A stretch of DNA of 20,634 nucleotides from a virus. Made by a program: the position numbers and the translations under genes. The notes below the pieces were generated by a model. It did not search any database and was not told where the DNA came from. It was given only the letters and a program-made list of their open reading frames with translations. The stretch lies in the IMG/VR virus record IMGVR_UViG_3300025430_000135, positions 1-20,634 of that record; one strand, written 5' to 3'. Below are positions 1-6,670 of the stretch, in pieces; position 1 is the first letter of the stretch; each line of letters starts with the position of its first letter.

Positions 1-155
1 CCCTCGTGCCGACTGTATTCAGCGTACATCCAATCTAAACTGGTAGCTTCTAACGCACGGTTTTCTACAGGACCTAGAGCCTTTAACTGACGATGCCAAG
101 TGGTGTCATCGTGTGTGGCATCGTTGAAAAAGCTGTCGCCAAAAATCCAAATCAT
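1..155 (-). CDS. SGNH/GDSL-like protein, N-terminal part (cut by window edge)
   Basis: A minus-strand reading frame starts at an ATG at 155 and runs off the window after 51 residues. It begins MIWIFGDSF, and the GDS at residues 6-8 is the block I nucleophile signature of SGNH/GDSL hydrolases (seen in sequence; family knowledge). The only other visible hint is a conserved-looking aromatic/acidic stretch (WMYAEYSRHEG) at the end of the visible part. The start overlaps the stop of the upstream GNAT-like gene as ATGA, so the two are probably translationally coupled. The substrate cannot be inferred, and the catalytic Asp/His block lies outside the window. The family assignment rests on one short motif and is moderate. 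Confidence 0.55.
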   Translation of the reverse strand, partial: MIWIFGDSFFNDATHDDTTWHRQLKALGPVENRALEATSLDWMYAEYSRHE

Positions 156-601
156 TCAACTTCTTTATAGTAGTATTCGTAGTTGACTGTAGTGGCATTT
201 TCTTTACGAATTCTAGCACCATTTTTTAAATGGAATCTACGTGCCATGGGCGTTTGAGGACTTAGTGTAACTATGCCTTTAAGATCAGCATAGTCTTTTT
301 TCAACCACTCGGCGGCCTGTTGCAGCAGCGTAGCACCGGCTCCTGGAGCATAACTCCATATGGTGTAAAATACAGCAATTTCCTTGTCCTTGCTCATGTT
401 AACTAGGTCTTCCTCAGTTTCGGGAACACCTTTGAGCCATTGCATACAAGTGGCTGCCAGCACTTCTTCTCCTGCTTTGAGTATGAGTATTTCTGCTGCT
501 TCGTTAATGCGTTGCTCAAGGGGAATGTGTGGACGAACAGGGTCGTCCTTGATTAATCTGACTAGGGGATCAGTGATGTCTCTAATGTGATGAAGTTCCA
601 T
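152..601 (-). CDS. GNAT-like acetyltransferase
   Basis: 149-aa soluble protein. Residues 72-105 look like the beta4-alpha3 core of a GNAT fold: a hydrophobic strand (EIAVFYTIWSYA) followed by PGAGATLLQQ (86-95), which resembles the acetyl-CoA pyrophosphate-binding motif (Q/R-x-x-G-x-G/A). Residues 117-130 (TPMARRFHLKNGAR) resemble the later helix and strand, where many GNATs have an F/Y-x-x-x-G-F segment. The 149-aa length suits the family. Its substrate is unknown; phage members of this type are normally left as hypothetical or N-acetyltransferase. It follows the helicase gene after a 48-nt gap and overlaps the next gene by ATGA. A possible sigma70 promoter (618-646) precedes it. Confidence 0.6.
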   Translation of the reverse strand: MELHHIRDITDPLVRLIKDDPVRPHIPLEQRINEAAEILILKAGEEVLAATCMQWLKGVPETEEDLVNMSKDKEIAVFYTIWSYAPGAGATLLQQAAEWLKKDYADLKGIVTLSPQTPMARRFHLKNGARIRKENATTVNYEYYYKEVE

Positions 602-617
602 GTTTCGCTACCTGGTT

Positions 618-646
618 ATTATATGTGTACTTATCTTTCTGACCAA
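618..646 (-). promoter_or_regulatory. Possible sigma70-type promoter before the GNAT-like gene
   Basis: On the minus strand TTGGTC (646-641) is followed after 17 nt by a perfect TATAAT (623-618). Transcription would start near 611, about 10 nt before the ATG at 601. The -10 is perfect, but the -35 matches only 3 of 6 positions. The gap is AT-rich, so chance is possible. Confidence 0.35.
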
Positions 647-649
647 AAA

Positions 650-2095
650 TTACAAATCATCGCTAGGCAAATTGTTTAATAGTTCCCTTAATTTACTGCT
701 GGCAACTTCGGCCTGCACTTTAGGTGCCGGAGTACCGTTGTCTACGATTTCACCTGTGGTACTGTTAACTGTTTGTCGCTGCTTGATACTGTTGAGCAAC
801 ACACTGCCTGCACTGGCTTGTCCGTGACCATAGCCGTCTTCTTCATCCAAATCTGAAATACGCAGTGTGTCAATATTAAACTCTAGGTCAATCTTTTGAC
901 CAACTCCGCTGGAACTACGTGTTTTCATTAGCTGGATTTGATAACGTCCACGTTCACGCATTGCACGACTGGTAAAGATACCAAACACATTATCAGCTGT
1001 TTGAATCTTACTTAATCCGCCCGAGATGTGGCTGTGATCAAACTCAACTTCTTCAACAGCACCGCGATTTAGCTGTGCCGCTGTGACAAATATACAGTTC
1101 TTTTCTACAGCTAGATTACGCAATTCCTCACTGACATATTTGTCTTTGACAAACAAGTTTTCAGCACTGATACGCTTGCTCAAGGGCAACAACAAGTCCA
1201 TATAGTCTACCAGTAGTACATCAATCTTGCGCCCCATTTTGATTTCATACTCTTTCATATAAGCGCGAATATCATTGGCTGTCTTGCCGCTTGGCATATA
1301 CTTGACTTGGAATTGTCCTGATTTTTTTCCAATCATTTTGACTTTCATTTCCACGTCGTCAATGCTTTTGAAAATTTCTCTTGTGGGTATTCCAGTTACC
1401 ATAGCATCTACCCGCAAGCTAACCAGTTCTTCACTCAATTCAAGTGTCAGATACAAGACATTGTGTCCAGCTAGGCTATAGTTTACTCCAAGATTAGCCA
1501 AAAACAAACTCTTACCAGCACCACTACCGCCAGCCCATATGTTAAGCTCACCTCGATTAAATCCACCATATAGTTTATCATCGATGGCTTTCCAACCTGT
1601 GGATATTTGTCCATTTTTATCCTTAATACGCATCAATCTAGCACGGGGATCAGCAAAGTAATCAGTGCCCATGTCACGTTGTAGGCCCACTTGTACAGCC
1701 TGTTTAATTTTTTCTTCTACAGGACCATATTCACCTTTTTCCAGCAAGTCAGCTGACTCTAAGATAGCACGTTCAAGACCTTTGTGTCTAATAAATGTTT
1801 CAAAATCATTCATCAACCAATCATAGTGTTCGTCACGTAGATCTTCTGCTGCCTTGAGATTTGATCCTGTAGCTGCATTGATAATGTCTGGCGTGGGCAA
1901 TACATTATTTTCAGTTACATATTTGGTTAGAAATTCTGCAGCTGGTTGTAGTTTACGGTCAAATAGATTACTGTCAAAAATACTTTGACAGCGTACAAAC
2001 GTGCCAGCATCTGCCAACATCATTTCTAGATATACACGTTGTATGTCATATCCATAATCAACGTTTTGTCTTGCGCGGTCTTTTTTATCATTCAT
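650..2095 (-). CDS. 41: Replicative DNA helicase, T4 gp41 / DnaB type
   Basis: 481-aa hexameric 5'-3' helicase of the phage replisome that partners with primase gp61. A helical N-terminal domain (about 1-150) is followed by a RecA-like motor domain: Walker A GGSGAGKS (189-196), the DnaB H1a-like YLTLELSEE (215-223), Walker B IDVLLVDYMD (291-300), the H3-type Gln in AAQLNRG (339-345), and the KTRSSSGVG arginine-finger region (391-399). Length is close to T4 gp41 (475 aa). The ATG at 2095 lies six bases after a TATAAT and has no Shine-Dalgarno at normal distance, so the message may be leaderless. The C-terminal 70 residues are polar and low in motifs. The gene follows a carbamoyltransferase; primase lies upstream in the same direction. 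Confidence 0.95.
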   Translation of the reverse strand: MNDKKDRARQNVDYGYDIQRVYLEMMLADAGTFVRCQSIFDSNLFDRKLQPAAEFLTKYVTENNVLPTPDIINAATGSNLKAAEDLRDEHYDWLMNDFETFIRHKGLERAILESADLLEKGEYGPVEEKIKQAVQVGLQRDMGTDYFADPRARLMRIKDKNGQISTGWKAIDDKLYGGFNRGELNIWAGGSGAGKSLFLANLGVNYSLAGHNVLYLTLELSEELVSLRVDAMVTGIPTREIFKSIDDVEMKVKMIGKKSGQFQVKYMPSGKTANDIRAYMKEYEIKMGRKIDVLLVDYMDLLLPLSKRISAENLFVKDKYVSEELRNLAVEKNCIFVTAAQLNRGAVEEVEFDHSHISGGLSKIQTADNVFGIFTSRAMRERGRYQIQLMKTRSSSGVGQKIDLEFNIDTLRISDLDEEDGYGHGQASAGSVLLNSIKQRQTVNSTTGEIVDNGTPAPKVQAEVASSKLRELLNNLPSDDL

Positions 2096-2101
2096 GTGTG
2101 T

Positions 2102-2130
2102 ATTATAGTTTCTTTAAATATTAATTGCAA
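2102..2130 (-). promoter_or_regulatory. Sigma70-type promoter of helicase gene 41
   Basis: Minus strand: TTGCAA (2130-2125), a 17-nt spacer, then a perfect TATAAT (2107-2102). Six bases (ACACAC) separate the -10 from the ATG at 2095, so the predicted first transcribed base is about the A of the start codon. The -35 overlaps the last codons of the carbamoyltransferase gene. Confidence 0.6.
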
Positions 2131-3055
2131 GGTGTTTGACAGGACTCCAGTTATAATCCCATACTCTCTGTTTAGTGTGATATAGCACGGCTCCAATACT
2201 ACTACTTGGATCTCCAGGGTTAGGAAGACTCCAACGATACTTAAACATAGGTTCAACATACCGTTTATTTGCCTGACTATTCATAGCACACCCGCCCATG
2301 TAGACCAAACAGTCTGCACCTGTTAATTCTTTTGCCAAGCTCATTACCGAGCCAATTTGTACTTCAAATGCATCTTGTACTGCGGCTGCTATATCACACT
2401 GATCTTGTAAATTATTAATGGGATAAGGCCAATTTAATACCCCTCTGTGGAAATTATAATTCAAATCAACTGTGCCAGTTATGTAACTATTAACTTCTTT
2501 AAAATAGCGCCACTTGTCTCCTTGCTGGGACATTTGTTGTAACAAGTATTCATCTTTGATTGGAGTAAGTCCGCATAGTTTTGTAAATGCACTGTAAAAC
2601 AATCCCAAACTATGTGGATAACTTCTGCTCCACACTTTGGTCATTTTGCCGTGTTTTGCTTCCCATATCGTGGCGCACTCAAATTCGCCGATTGCATCAA
2701 GAACAACAATTGCACAATGATTAAACGGACTAGTATAGTACCCAGCGGCAGCATGACTAGCATGGTGAGGAGTATATGTGATAGGTGCATATTTGAATTG
2801 TGTTAAATGTCGTTTTGGTAATACAGACATATCCATAGCTGTTCTATACTGTCCAGCATATAGTTGTCTAGCTTTTTTAATCCAAGGACGCTCATACCAG
2901 AAGATTCGATCTGGTGCGCCTTGCCCTAGTGCTCGATTAAGTATGGTGCCATCTAGTAAATCTTCTGAAGAATTATCCAAAGAAAATAATTTATTATCTT
3001 TGAATACAGCTAAACTACTGCCATGATTAAGAGCGTTTATCCCCCAGAGTATCAT
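2114..3055 (-). CDS. NodU/CmcH-type carbamoyltransferase, Kae1-like domain only
   Basis: 313-aa protein matching the N-terminal Kae1/TsaD-like domain of NodU/CmcH/TobZ O-carbamoyltransferases. Visible are the opening strand with NHGSS (10-14), the metal-binding histidines in PHHASHAAAGY (96-106), an ASKHA-type VVLDAIGE (117-124), MGGCAMN (253-259) and the closing PGDPSSSIGA (280-289). In cellular family members (about 500-600 aa) a YrdC-like domain follows and makes the carbamoyl-adenylate; here the reading frame ends directly after the Kae1-like domain and the next gene is the helicase. The phage protein may therefore need a carbamoyl-adenylate from elsewhere or have another donor. The acceptor is unknown (sugar, nucleotide or DNA base). 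Its ATG overlaps the stop of a 37-aa gene (ATGA). Confidence 0.8.
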   Translation of the reverse strand: MILWGINALNHGSSLAVFKDNKLFSLDNSSEDLLDGTILNRALGQGAPDRIFWYERPWIKKARQLYAGQYRTAMDMSVLPKRHLTQFKYAPITYTPHHASHAAAGYYTSPFNHCAIVVLDAIGEFECATIWEAKHGKMTKVWSRSYPHSLGLFYSAFTKLCGLTPIKDEYLLQQMSQQGDKWRYFKEVNSYITGTVDLNYNFHRGVLNWPYPINNLQDQCDIAAAVQDAFEVQIGSVMSLAKELTGADCLVYMGGCAMNSQANKRYVEPMFKYRWSLPNPGDPSSSIGAVLYHTKQRVWDYNWSPVKHLAINI

Positions 3056-3165
3056 TTGTATATAAATGGATCACGTTTACGTAATTCTTCTAGGCGTTGT
3101 TCAAATGCCTTTTTCTCTTTATACTTGCGATAAGGAGTTAACAGCCAATTAATTAATTTTTTCAT
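3052..3165 (-). CDS. 37-aa basic phage protein
   Basis: A short minus-strand gene in the gap between the membrane protein and the carbamoyltransferase. It encodes 37 residues, starting MKKLINWLLTPYRKY and ending RKRDPFIYK, with many Lys/Arg and a central heptad-like helix (KEKKAFEQRLEELRKR). Support comes from a good ribosome-binding site (AAAGGAC, 7 nt before the ATG at 3165), close packing after the upstream stop at 3176, and a 4-nt ATGA overlap with the next start. No function is recognisable. The amphipathic N-terminal WLL segment followed by a charged helix would allow membrane association or a small-partner role. Confidence 0.75.
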   Translation of the reverse strand: MKKLINWLLTPYRKYKEKKAFEQRLEELRKRDPFIYK

Positions 3166-3175
3166 ATTATGTCCT

Positions 3176-3589
3176 TTAAATTCTGTATGCGGTTACTATG
3201 TTATTTTCTAGTACAACACTAGTACTGTATTTTCCTTTGCCTACTCGATCATAACTCCATGTTTCTTTATACTTGGTTTTAAGTTGTTGTTGCTGAATAT
3301 ATCCAGGATATCCTTTTGACTCTAACAACATTTCTCGAGTTTGCCCAACCCAAATATCACCTAACAATATTCTGTCTGCAATGTTTTTACCAAAACGTTT
3401 AATCAAATCATTCACGTAGGCTTCGTGTTTTTTTCGTTCTTCTTCGGCAAGTCTAGCTGACTCTGCTTTTTCGTGTTCGTTATACAAGTACCATACAATA
3501 CCTATAACCGCAAAAAATCCTGCTGCCTGCCATGGAAATAAAATTATAAGAAATATTATAATACCTAATATAAATGCACCAGATTCCAT
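3176..3589 (-). CDS. Membrane-anchored protein with BamE/SmpA-like C-terminal domain
   Basis: 137 aa. Residues 5-36 hold two closely spaced hydrophobic segments split by PW (19-20), probably a hairpin or one long membrane anchor. A charged, coiled-coil-like stretch (37-60, rich in E/K/A) follows. Residues 67-137 contain ILLGDIWVGQTREM (74-87), then KGYP and a strand-rich end (KTKYKETWSYD; STSVVLENNIVTAYRI). That layout (G-x-x-x-x-G-M/Q-T-x-E-x-L...G-x-P...W-x-Y...V-x-F-x-N/D-G) resembles the SmpA/OmlA/BamE fold of bacterial outer-membrane lipoproteins. There is no lipobox cysteine. The gene starts inside the primase stop (TAATG) and so is co-translated with primase. Role unknown. Confidence 0.65.
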   Translation of the reverse strand: MESGAFILGIIIFLIILFPWQAAGFFAVIGIVWYLYNEHEKAESARLAEEERKKHEAYVNDLIKRFGKNIADRILLGDIWVGQTREMLLESKGYPGYIQQQQLKTKYKETWSYDRVGKGKYSTSVVLENNIVTAYRI

Positions 3590-4560
3590 TATACTGTATC
3601 CTTAAACCATTTTTTTGCTCGTAATTGAATTTTCAAACCGTTAGATTCCTTACTATTTACAATTAGCCATAGTGTTGCTAGACGACCAAGTTTGATTATA
3701 GCATCGTTGATATCTTTAACACTATCGGGCCAGTTAGGCATGCTAACACTCCACCCTAACTCGATTGCACGTTCAACAGTTTTAGGACCTTCATGGTCTC
3801 TATCCGGAACTAAAACTATTTCTTTACCTAATTGTTTTAACAACCAGTTTTGACTATCTTTAATCTCTGCTCCGAGTAATGCACAGCCATCAATACTTAG
3901 CGCATCAAACGGACCTTCGCTGACAATTACGAACTCACGATTGTCCTTCTGATTATCTAAATTAAAAACATAGCCAGGTTGTTGTTCGCTCAAATACTTA
4001 GGACTAGCATCTCCAATAGTTCTAGCAGTCCATCCTACAATTTCATTATTAAATAAAAATGGAATAATAAGTCTATTGCTGAATCCAACTTTAGGAGTCC
4101 AATAGAAAGGAAAATCTTCAGGGTAAATTTTTCTATTAACCATGTACTCTAGCACAGGTATAAGTTTTTCTGGAAGGTCAACTAACAAGTCTGTAATTAG
4201 TTGACTATCCATAGGTAACGCACGAACATCAAATTTTGGAATAATACTACGGATTTCTGTTGTATTATTTTCGTCTAATCTCAGTGCTTCTAGCCTTAAT
4301 TGTGCAATGATATCATCGGGGATATTTAAATCCCGCATGAATTTATTCATTTTTTGGCTAATGTGTCTACCTGGTTGCCAGCTACATTTGAATCCGCAAT
4401 TGAAACAGTGATAGCTTACAGCATCACCACCATTAACAATAAAGCCACCGCGCTGTCTCTTGTCATCACAACAGACAGCATTAAACCCAATCCAACCGCT
4501 TGGAGTATTTTTTCTCTTGCCAGGCAAGTATTGTAGTAAAGTGTCTGCAATTAGGCTCAT
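3589..4560 (-). CDS. 61: DNA primase, T4 gp61 type
   Basis: 323 aa from the ATG at 4560. It synthesises RNA primers on the lagging strand together with helicase gp41. A zinc-binding N-terminus carries cysteines at 30, 31, 52 and 55 (VCCDD and HCFNCGF). The catalytic TOPRIM domain shows SEGPFDA (214-220, E215 and D219) and VPDRDHEG (251-258, D253/D255), followed by DINDAI (283-288). Length matches T4 gp61 (342 aa). An upstream in-frame GTG at 4575 is possible, but the ATG is preferred because the extra five residues lie inside the -10 box of the promoter. The stop overlaps the next start (TAATG). Confidence 0.93.
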   Translation of the reverse strand: MSLIADTLLQYLPGKRKNTPSGWIGFNAVCCDDKRQRGGFIVNGGDAVSYHCFNCGFKCSWQPGRHISQKMNKFMRDLNIPDDIIAQLRLEALRLDENNTTEIRSIIPKFDVRALPMDSQLITDLLVDLPEKLIPVLEYMVNRKIYPEDFPFYWTPKVGFSNRLIIPFLFNNEIVGWTARTIGDASPKYLSEQQPGYVFNLDNQKDNREFVIVSEGPFDALSIDGCALLGAEIKDSQNWLLKQLGKEIVLVPDRDHEGPKTVERAIELGWSVSMPNWPDSVKDINDAIIKLGRLATLWLIVNSKESNGLKIQLRAKKWFKDTV

Positions 4561-4565
4561 GCCTA

Positions 4566-4594
4566 AGTATAACACGTTATTTGATTAAAATCAA
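4566..4594 (-). promoter_or_regulatory. Sigma70-type promoter of primase gene 61
   Basis: Minus strand: TTGATT (4594-4589), a 17-nt spacer, then TATACT (4571-4566), followed by TAGGC and the ATG at 4560. It matches 4/6 and 5/6 to consensus. The expected start point falls on or next to the start codon, and no Shine-Dalgarno sequence is placed at normal distance. It would let primase be made early, apart from the late-promoted virion gene upstream. Confidence 0.55.
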
Positions 4595-5700
4595 CTGATA
4601 ACGGTAACTGTATTAACCATTCCGTAAACTAATGCTGGATTTTGCTGAGCACCGTATTGCCAAACATCTGGATACAACCAACTAACTCGCATATAGTTAT
4701 AACTGTTTCCAGTTGCTGGATTTATCACTGGAATATTATTAAATGATACCGTTGTAGAAGTTTGAACTGAATATGTAATTGATTGTAATTGTACGGCATC
4801 CTTGAATGATTCTACAGAAATAGTCATATCTTCTGTGGCCTCTACATAAATTGTTCCAATAAAATTTGTCATATTGATTCTAAAATTCATGTATTCTGTA
4901 GCCTGCGCTTCATAAAATTTACAAGGAATTGCACTGGTATGATTAATTACATTACCCATGTAATTAATTTCACCTGAAAATTTATCGTAGATGATGGTTT
5001 TTCGACTTTTCGGCATAGCATTACCGATTACATCAATTCTACCAGCAGCGCTAAAAAAACTATCTGTATATAATACTATGTTATTTCCTGAACTATCTAC
5101 GGCTATAACACTATAAGTTAAACTTTGACTATCTATATCTGAAATGTCTTCTGCTGGAATAATGATTTTTGCTAGCCCTTTGATAGCACTAGTTAGTGTT
5201 ACTCCTGTATGCCCAGATATAGTTTGGCTGGGAAATGTAACTGTTAATGATGTTGTTGCACTATCGACATCGACTGATACACTTGAAACTATAACCGGTC
5301 CTACTATATTTGTTCCCGTTAACACATTGGAATTTAAAAAATTGCCTGTAATATTTGCTGTAGGTATTGTAATTGTTGCTGATGTAGTTTTTGCAACTGG
5401 AATCGGCGCAACTACTGTAGCTCCAGTTGCTGTAGCTGATGCTAGCAATGTTAAGGAGTACGGGCTACTCTCTAAAGCCTTACCGCTTGCATCCATTACA
5501 TTAACTTCCATGTTAGTTAATGCGGATAAGTCTATACGCTTTTGATCAGCGTTCTGGATATCGAATTCTATGACGTTATCCACGCCTTGATAAATTTTAA
5601 TTGTTCTTGCGTACACGACTTTATTCTCCACAGTGAATCCTGCCAAATTGGCTAATAGTATAGCTCTATTAGGATATAAATAACTTTGAACTTTTTGCAT
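4591..5700 (-). CDS. Probable virion (baseplate/fibre-associated) structural protein
   Basis: 369 aa, strand-rich and rich in Ser, Thr, Val and Ala, with few charged residues and no catalytic motif. The N-terminus (about 25-80: VVYARTIKIYQGVDN, then FDIQNADQKRIDLS) is of the kind seen in virion structural proteins of aquatic T4-like phages and recalls BppU-like N-terminal domains. The centre (about 85-200) holds two similar beta stretches ending TANITGNF and SQTISGHT. A later segment (AAGRIDVIGNAMP) recurs in such proteins. The C-terminal 100 residues look like a small beta domain with NYMRVSWLYP. It has a late-type promoter at 5720-5727 and an AAAGG site 9 nt before the ATG. The structural role is inferred from composition and promoter type. 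Confidence 0.6.
   Translation of the reverse strand: MQKVQSYLYPNRAILLANLAGFTVENKVVYARTIKIYQGVDNVIEFDIQNADQKRIDLSALTNMEVNVMDASGKALESSPYSLTLLASATATGATVVAPIPVAKTTSATITIPTANITGNFLNSNVLTGTNIVGPVIVSSVSVDVDSATTSLTVTFPSQTISGHTGVTLTSAIKGLAKIIIPAEDISDIDSQSLTYSVIAVDSSGNNIVLYTDSFFSAAGRIDVIGNAMPKSRKTIIYDKFSGEINYMGNVINHTSAIPCKFYEAQATEYMNFRINMTNFIGTIYVEATEDMTISVESFKDAVQLQSITYSVQTSTTVSFNNIPVINPATGNSYNYMRVSWLYPDVWQYGAQQNPALVYGMVNTVTVIS
5675..5682 (+). promoter_or_regulatory. T4-type late promoter (TATAAATA) for the plus-strand gene
   Basis: A perfect match to the T4 late promoter octamer TATAAATA on the plus strand. As in T4, transcription would start about 6 nt downstream, near 5688, giving a leader of about 37 nt that contains GAGG (5705-5708) ahead of the ATG at 5725. 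The box lies inside the N-terminal codons of the divergent virion gene. Confidence 0.65.
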
Positions 5701-5719
5701 TGGCGAGGACCTTTAATAG

Positions 5720-5727
5720 TATTTATG
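5720..5727 (-). promoter_or_regulatory. T4-type late promoter (CATAAATA) for the virion protein gene
   Basis: On the minus strand CATAAATACTATT (5727-5715) matches the extended T4 late promoter, with one mismatch in the octamer. The predicted start near 5714 gives a 14-nt leader with AAAGG 9 nt before the ATG at 5700. The box also contains, in complement, the start codon of the plus-strand gene. Confidence 0.65.
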
Positions 5728-6099
5728 GCAAAATTAAGAGACAACATTGAACAAAATCTACCATTTATTAGCGTCATCAACTATGGTGAAAACGAATACG
5801 TGGGAATTATAATAAACCAAGATCAGTTTGTAACTAGTTTCTACGATCTAAACGCCTTAAAAACACCAGAGGAAACAAAAGTATTTTTAGAAATCGGCGA
5901 AGTATGGTGGTGGGAAAGCAATCGCCAATTTCCTATTACTGTATTCTGCAGAGATGAAATACAACCCTTTAATTATGCTATTAAAACATTCAATAGCAAA
6001 GACACACGTATTATATTAGGCCCAGTAGTAAATTTAATGAATCTTACACTAAAACGTGTTAAACGAAAAAGTGTTCAGCTAGTACGTAAAGTTCGTTAA
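5725..6099 (+). CDS. Conserved phage protein of unknown function (only plus-strand gene)
   Basis: 124 aa from the ATG at 5725 (MAKLRDNIEQ). The frame is open further upstream, but only with a TTG at 5686 that has no ribosome site. The protein has a strand-rich body with a striking EVWWWESNRQFP (residues 60-71) and a very basic tail (KRVKRKSVQLVRKVR). No enzyme motif is visible. I recall similar short proteins in T4-like aquatic phages but cannot name a function. It has its own perfect late promoter, so a late (virion or assembly) role is likely. The basic tail could bind nucleic acid. Its stop overlaps the stop of the convergent DnaE-like gene, with no terminator between them. Confidence 0.75.
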   Translation: MAKLRDNIEQNLPFISVINYGENEYVGIIINQDQFVTSFYDLNALKTPEETKVFLEIGEVWWWESNRQFPITVFCRDEIQPFNYAIKTFNSKDTRIILGPVVNLMNLTLKRVKRKSVQLVRKVR

Positions 6100-6668
6100 T
6101 TAAACTCGTAGCTAATTCTTTCGCAGATTAAATTCATCTGCACTACAATTACATGTGCATACGCAATAGCATGCGCTTTCTTAAAATAATATTCGTCATT
6201 CTCTGGTTTTATCCAAATTTCCGACAGTATCGTTGTCCAATCTTTTCCTATCAAATAACGCTTGGCTGGCCGAATCATAGCTAGCACTGCTGCCAATTGT
6301 TCTATTGATGTGGGCTTGACCTGTCTCAATATAGACCCGTGCCCATTCACGTGAAAGAGTAAATCGACGAAGTCGTCTTGCTCTAGTAGATCCCATAAAG
6401 GTTCTGTCTCCATTAATTGTGTTAAGTGTTCTTTATTTTTAACACCTTCGTACACGCTGACATTTAAAAAATCTATTTTAAAATATCCGCGATCTTCGGC
6501 TGTTTTATAATCAATAGTACTTATTCCAGTTGCAGGGTTGTATGGAATGCTAGTACAATATATACCAGTGTTGTGCTTTTTAAAAGAACCGTCGAGACTA
6601 GCATCTATATGTTTTAATACAGCTAGTGCTTGAGTTCTATCAGCAAAGTCGAGGTCGATATCTGGCAT
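6096..6668 (-). CDS. Miniature DNA polymerase III alpha (DnaE/PolC)-like protein
   Basis: 190 aa reading as a condensed bacterial C-family polymerase catalytic region. It begins directly at MPDIDLDF (D3, D5, D7), equivalent to the E. coli DnaE segment holding catalytic D401/D403. Next come KHNTGIY (31-37) and GYFKIDFLNV (61-70), where D66 would be the third catalytic Asp (D555). FHVNGHGSI (105-113), LAMIRPAK (129-136) and FKKAHAIAYAH (162-172) correspond to DnaE FQ-ES-GM, RPGP and F-K-SHSAAYA. Cellular alpha subunits exceed 1000 aa; the PHP domain, about 100 residues between the Asp pair and the third Asp, the clamp-binding and OB domains are all absent. An in-frame TAA lies just upstream, so this is the true start, 2 nt after the oxygenase stop. 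Polymerase activity is unproven. Confidence 0.75.
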   Translation of the reverse strand: MPDIDLDFADRTQALAVLKHIDASLDGSFKKHNTGIYCTSIPYNPATGISTIDYKTAEDRGYFKIDFLNVSVYEGVKNKEHLTQLMETEPLWDLLEQDDFVDLLFHVNGHGSILRQVKPTSIEQLAAVLAMIRPAKRYLIGKDWTTILSEIWIKPENDEYYFKKAHAIAYAHVIVVQMNLICERISYEFN

Positions 6669-6670
6669 AG

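Noticed and set aside
384-590. Plus-strand open frame opposite the GNAT-like gene
   Set aside because: It is an antisense shadow of a well-supported minus-strand gene, with no promoter or ribosome site. The same applies to the other plus-strand frames opposite helicase, UvsW, gp32, the 317-aa and 682-aa genes and terminase.
3061-3068. TATAAATG on the plus strand, late-promoter-like
   Set aside because: No plus-strand gene follows, and the match is inside minus-strand coding DNA in an AT-rich region.
3569-3576. Second TATAAATG on the plus strand
   Set aside because: It lies in the start region of a minus-strand gene, with no plus-strand gene downstream.
4561-4575. GTG start five codons upstream for primase
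   Set aside because: The codons fall in and next to the -10 box of the promoter and have no ribosome site; the ATG at 4560 is preferred, although this is not certain.
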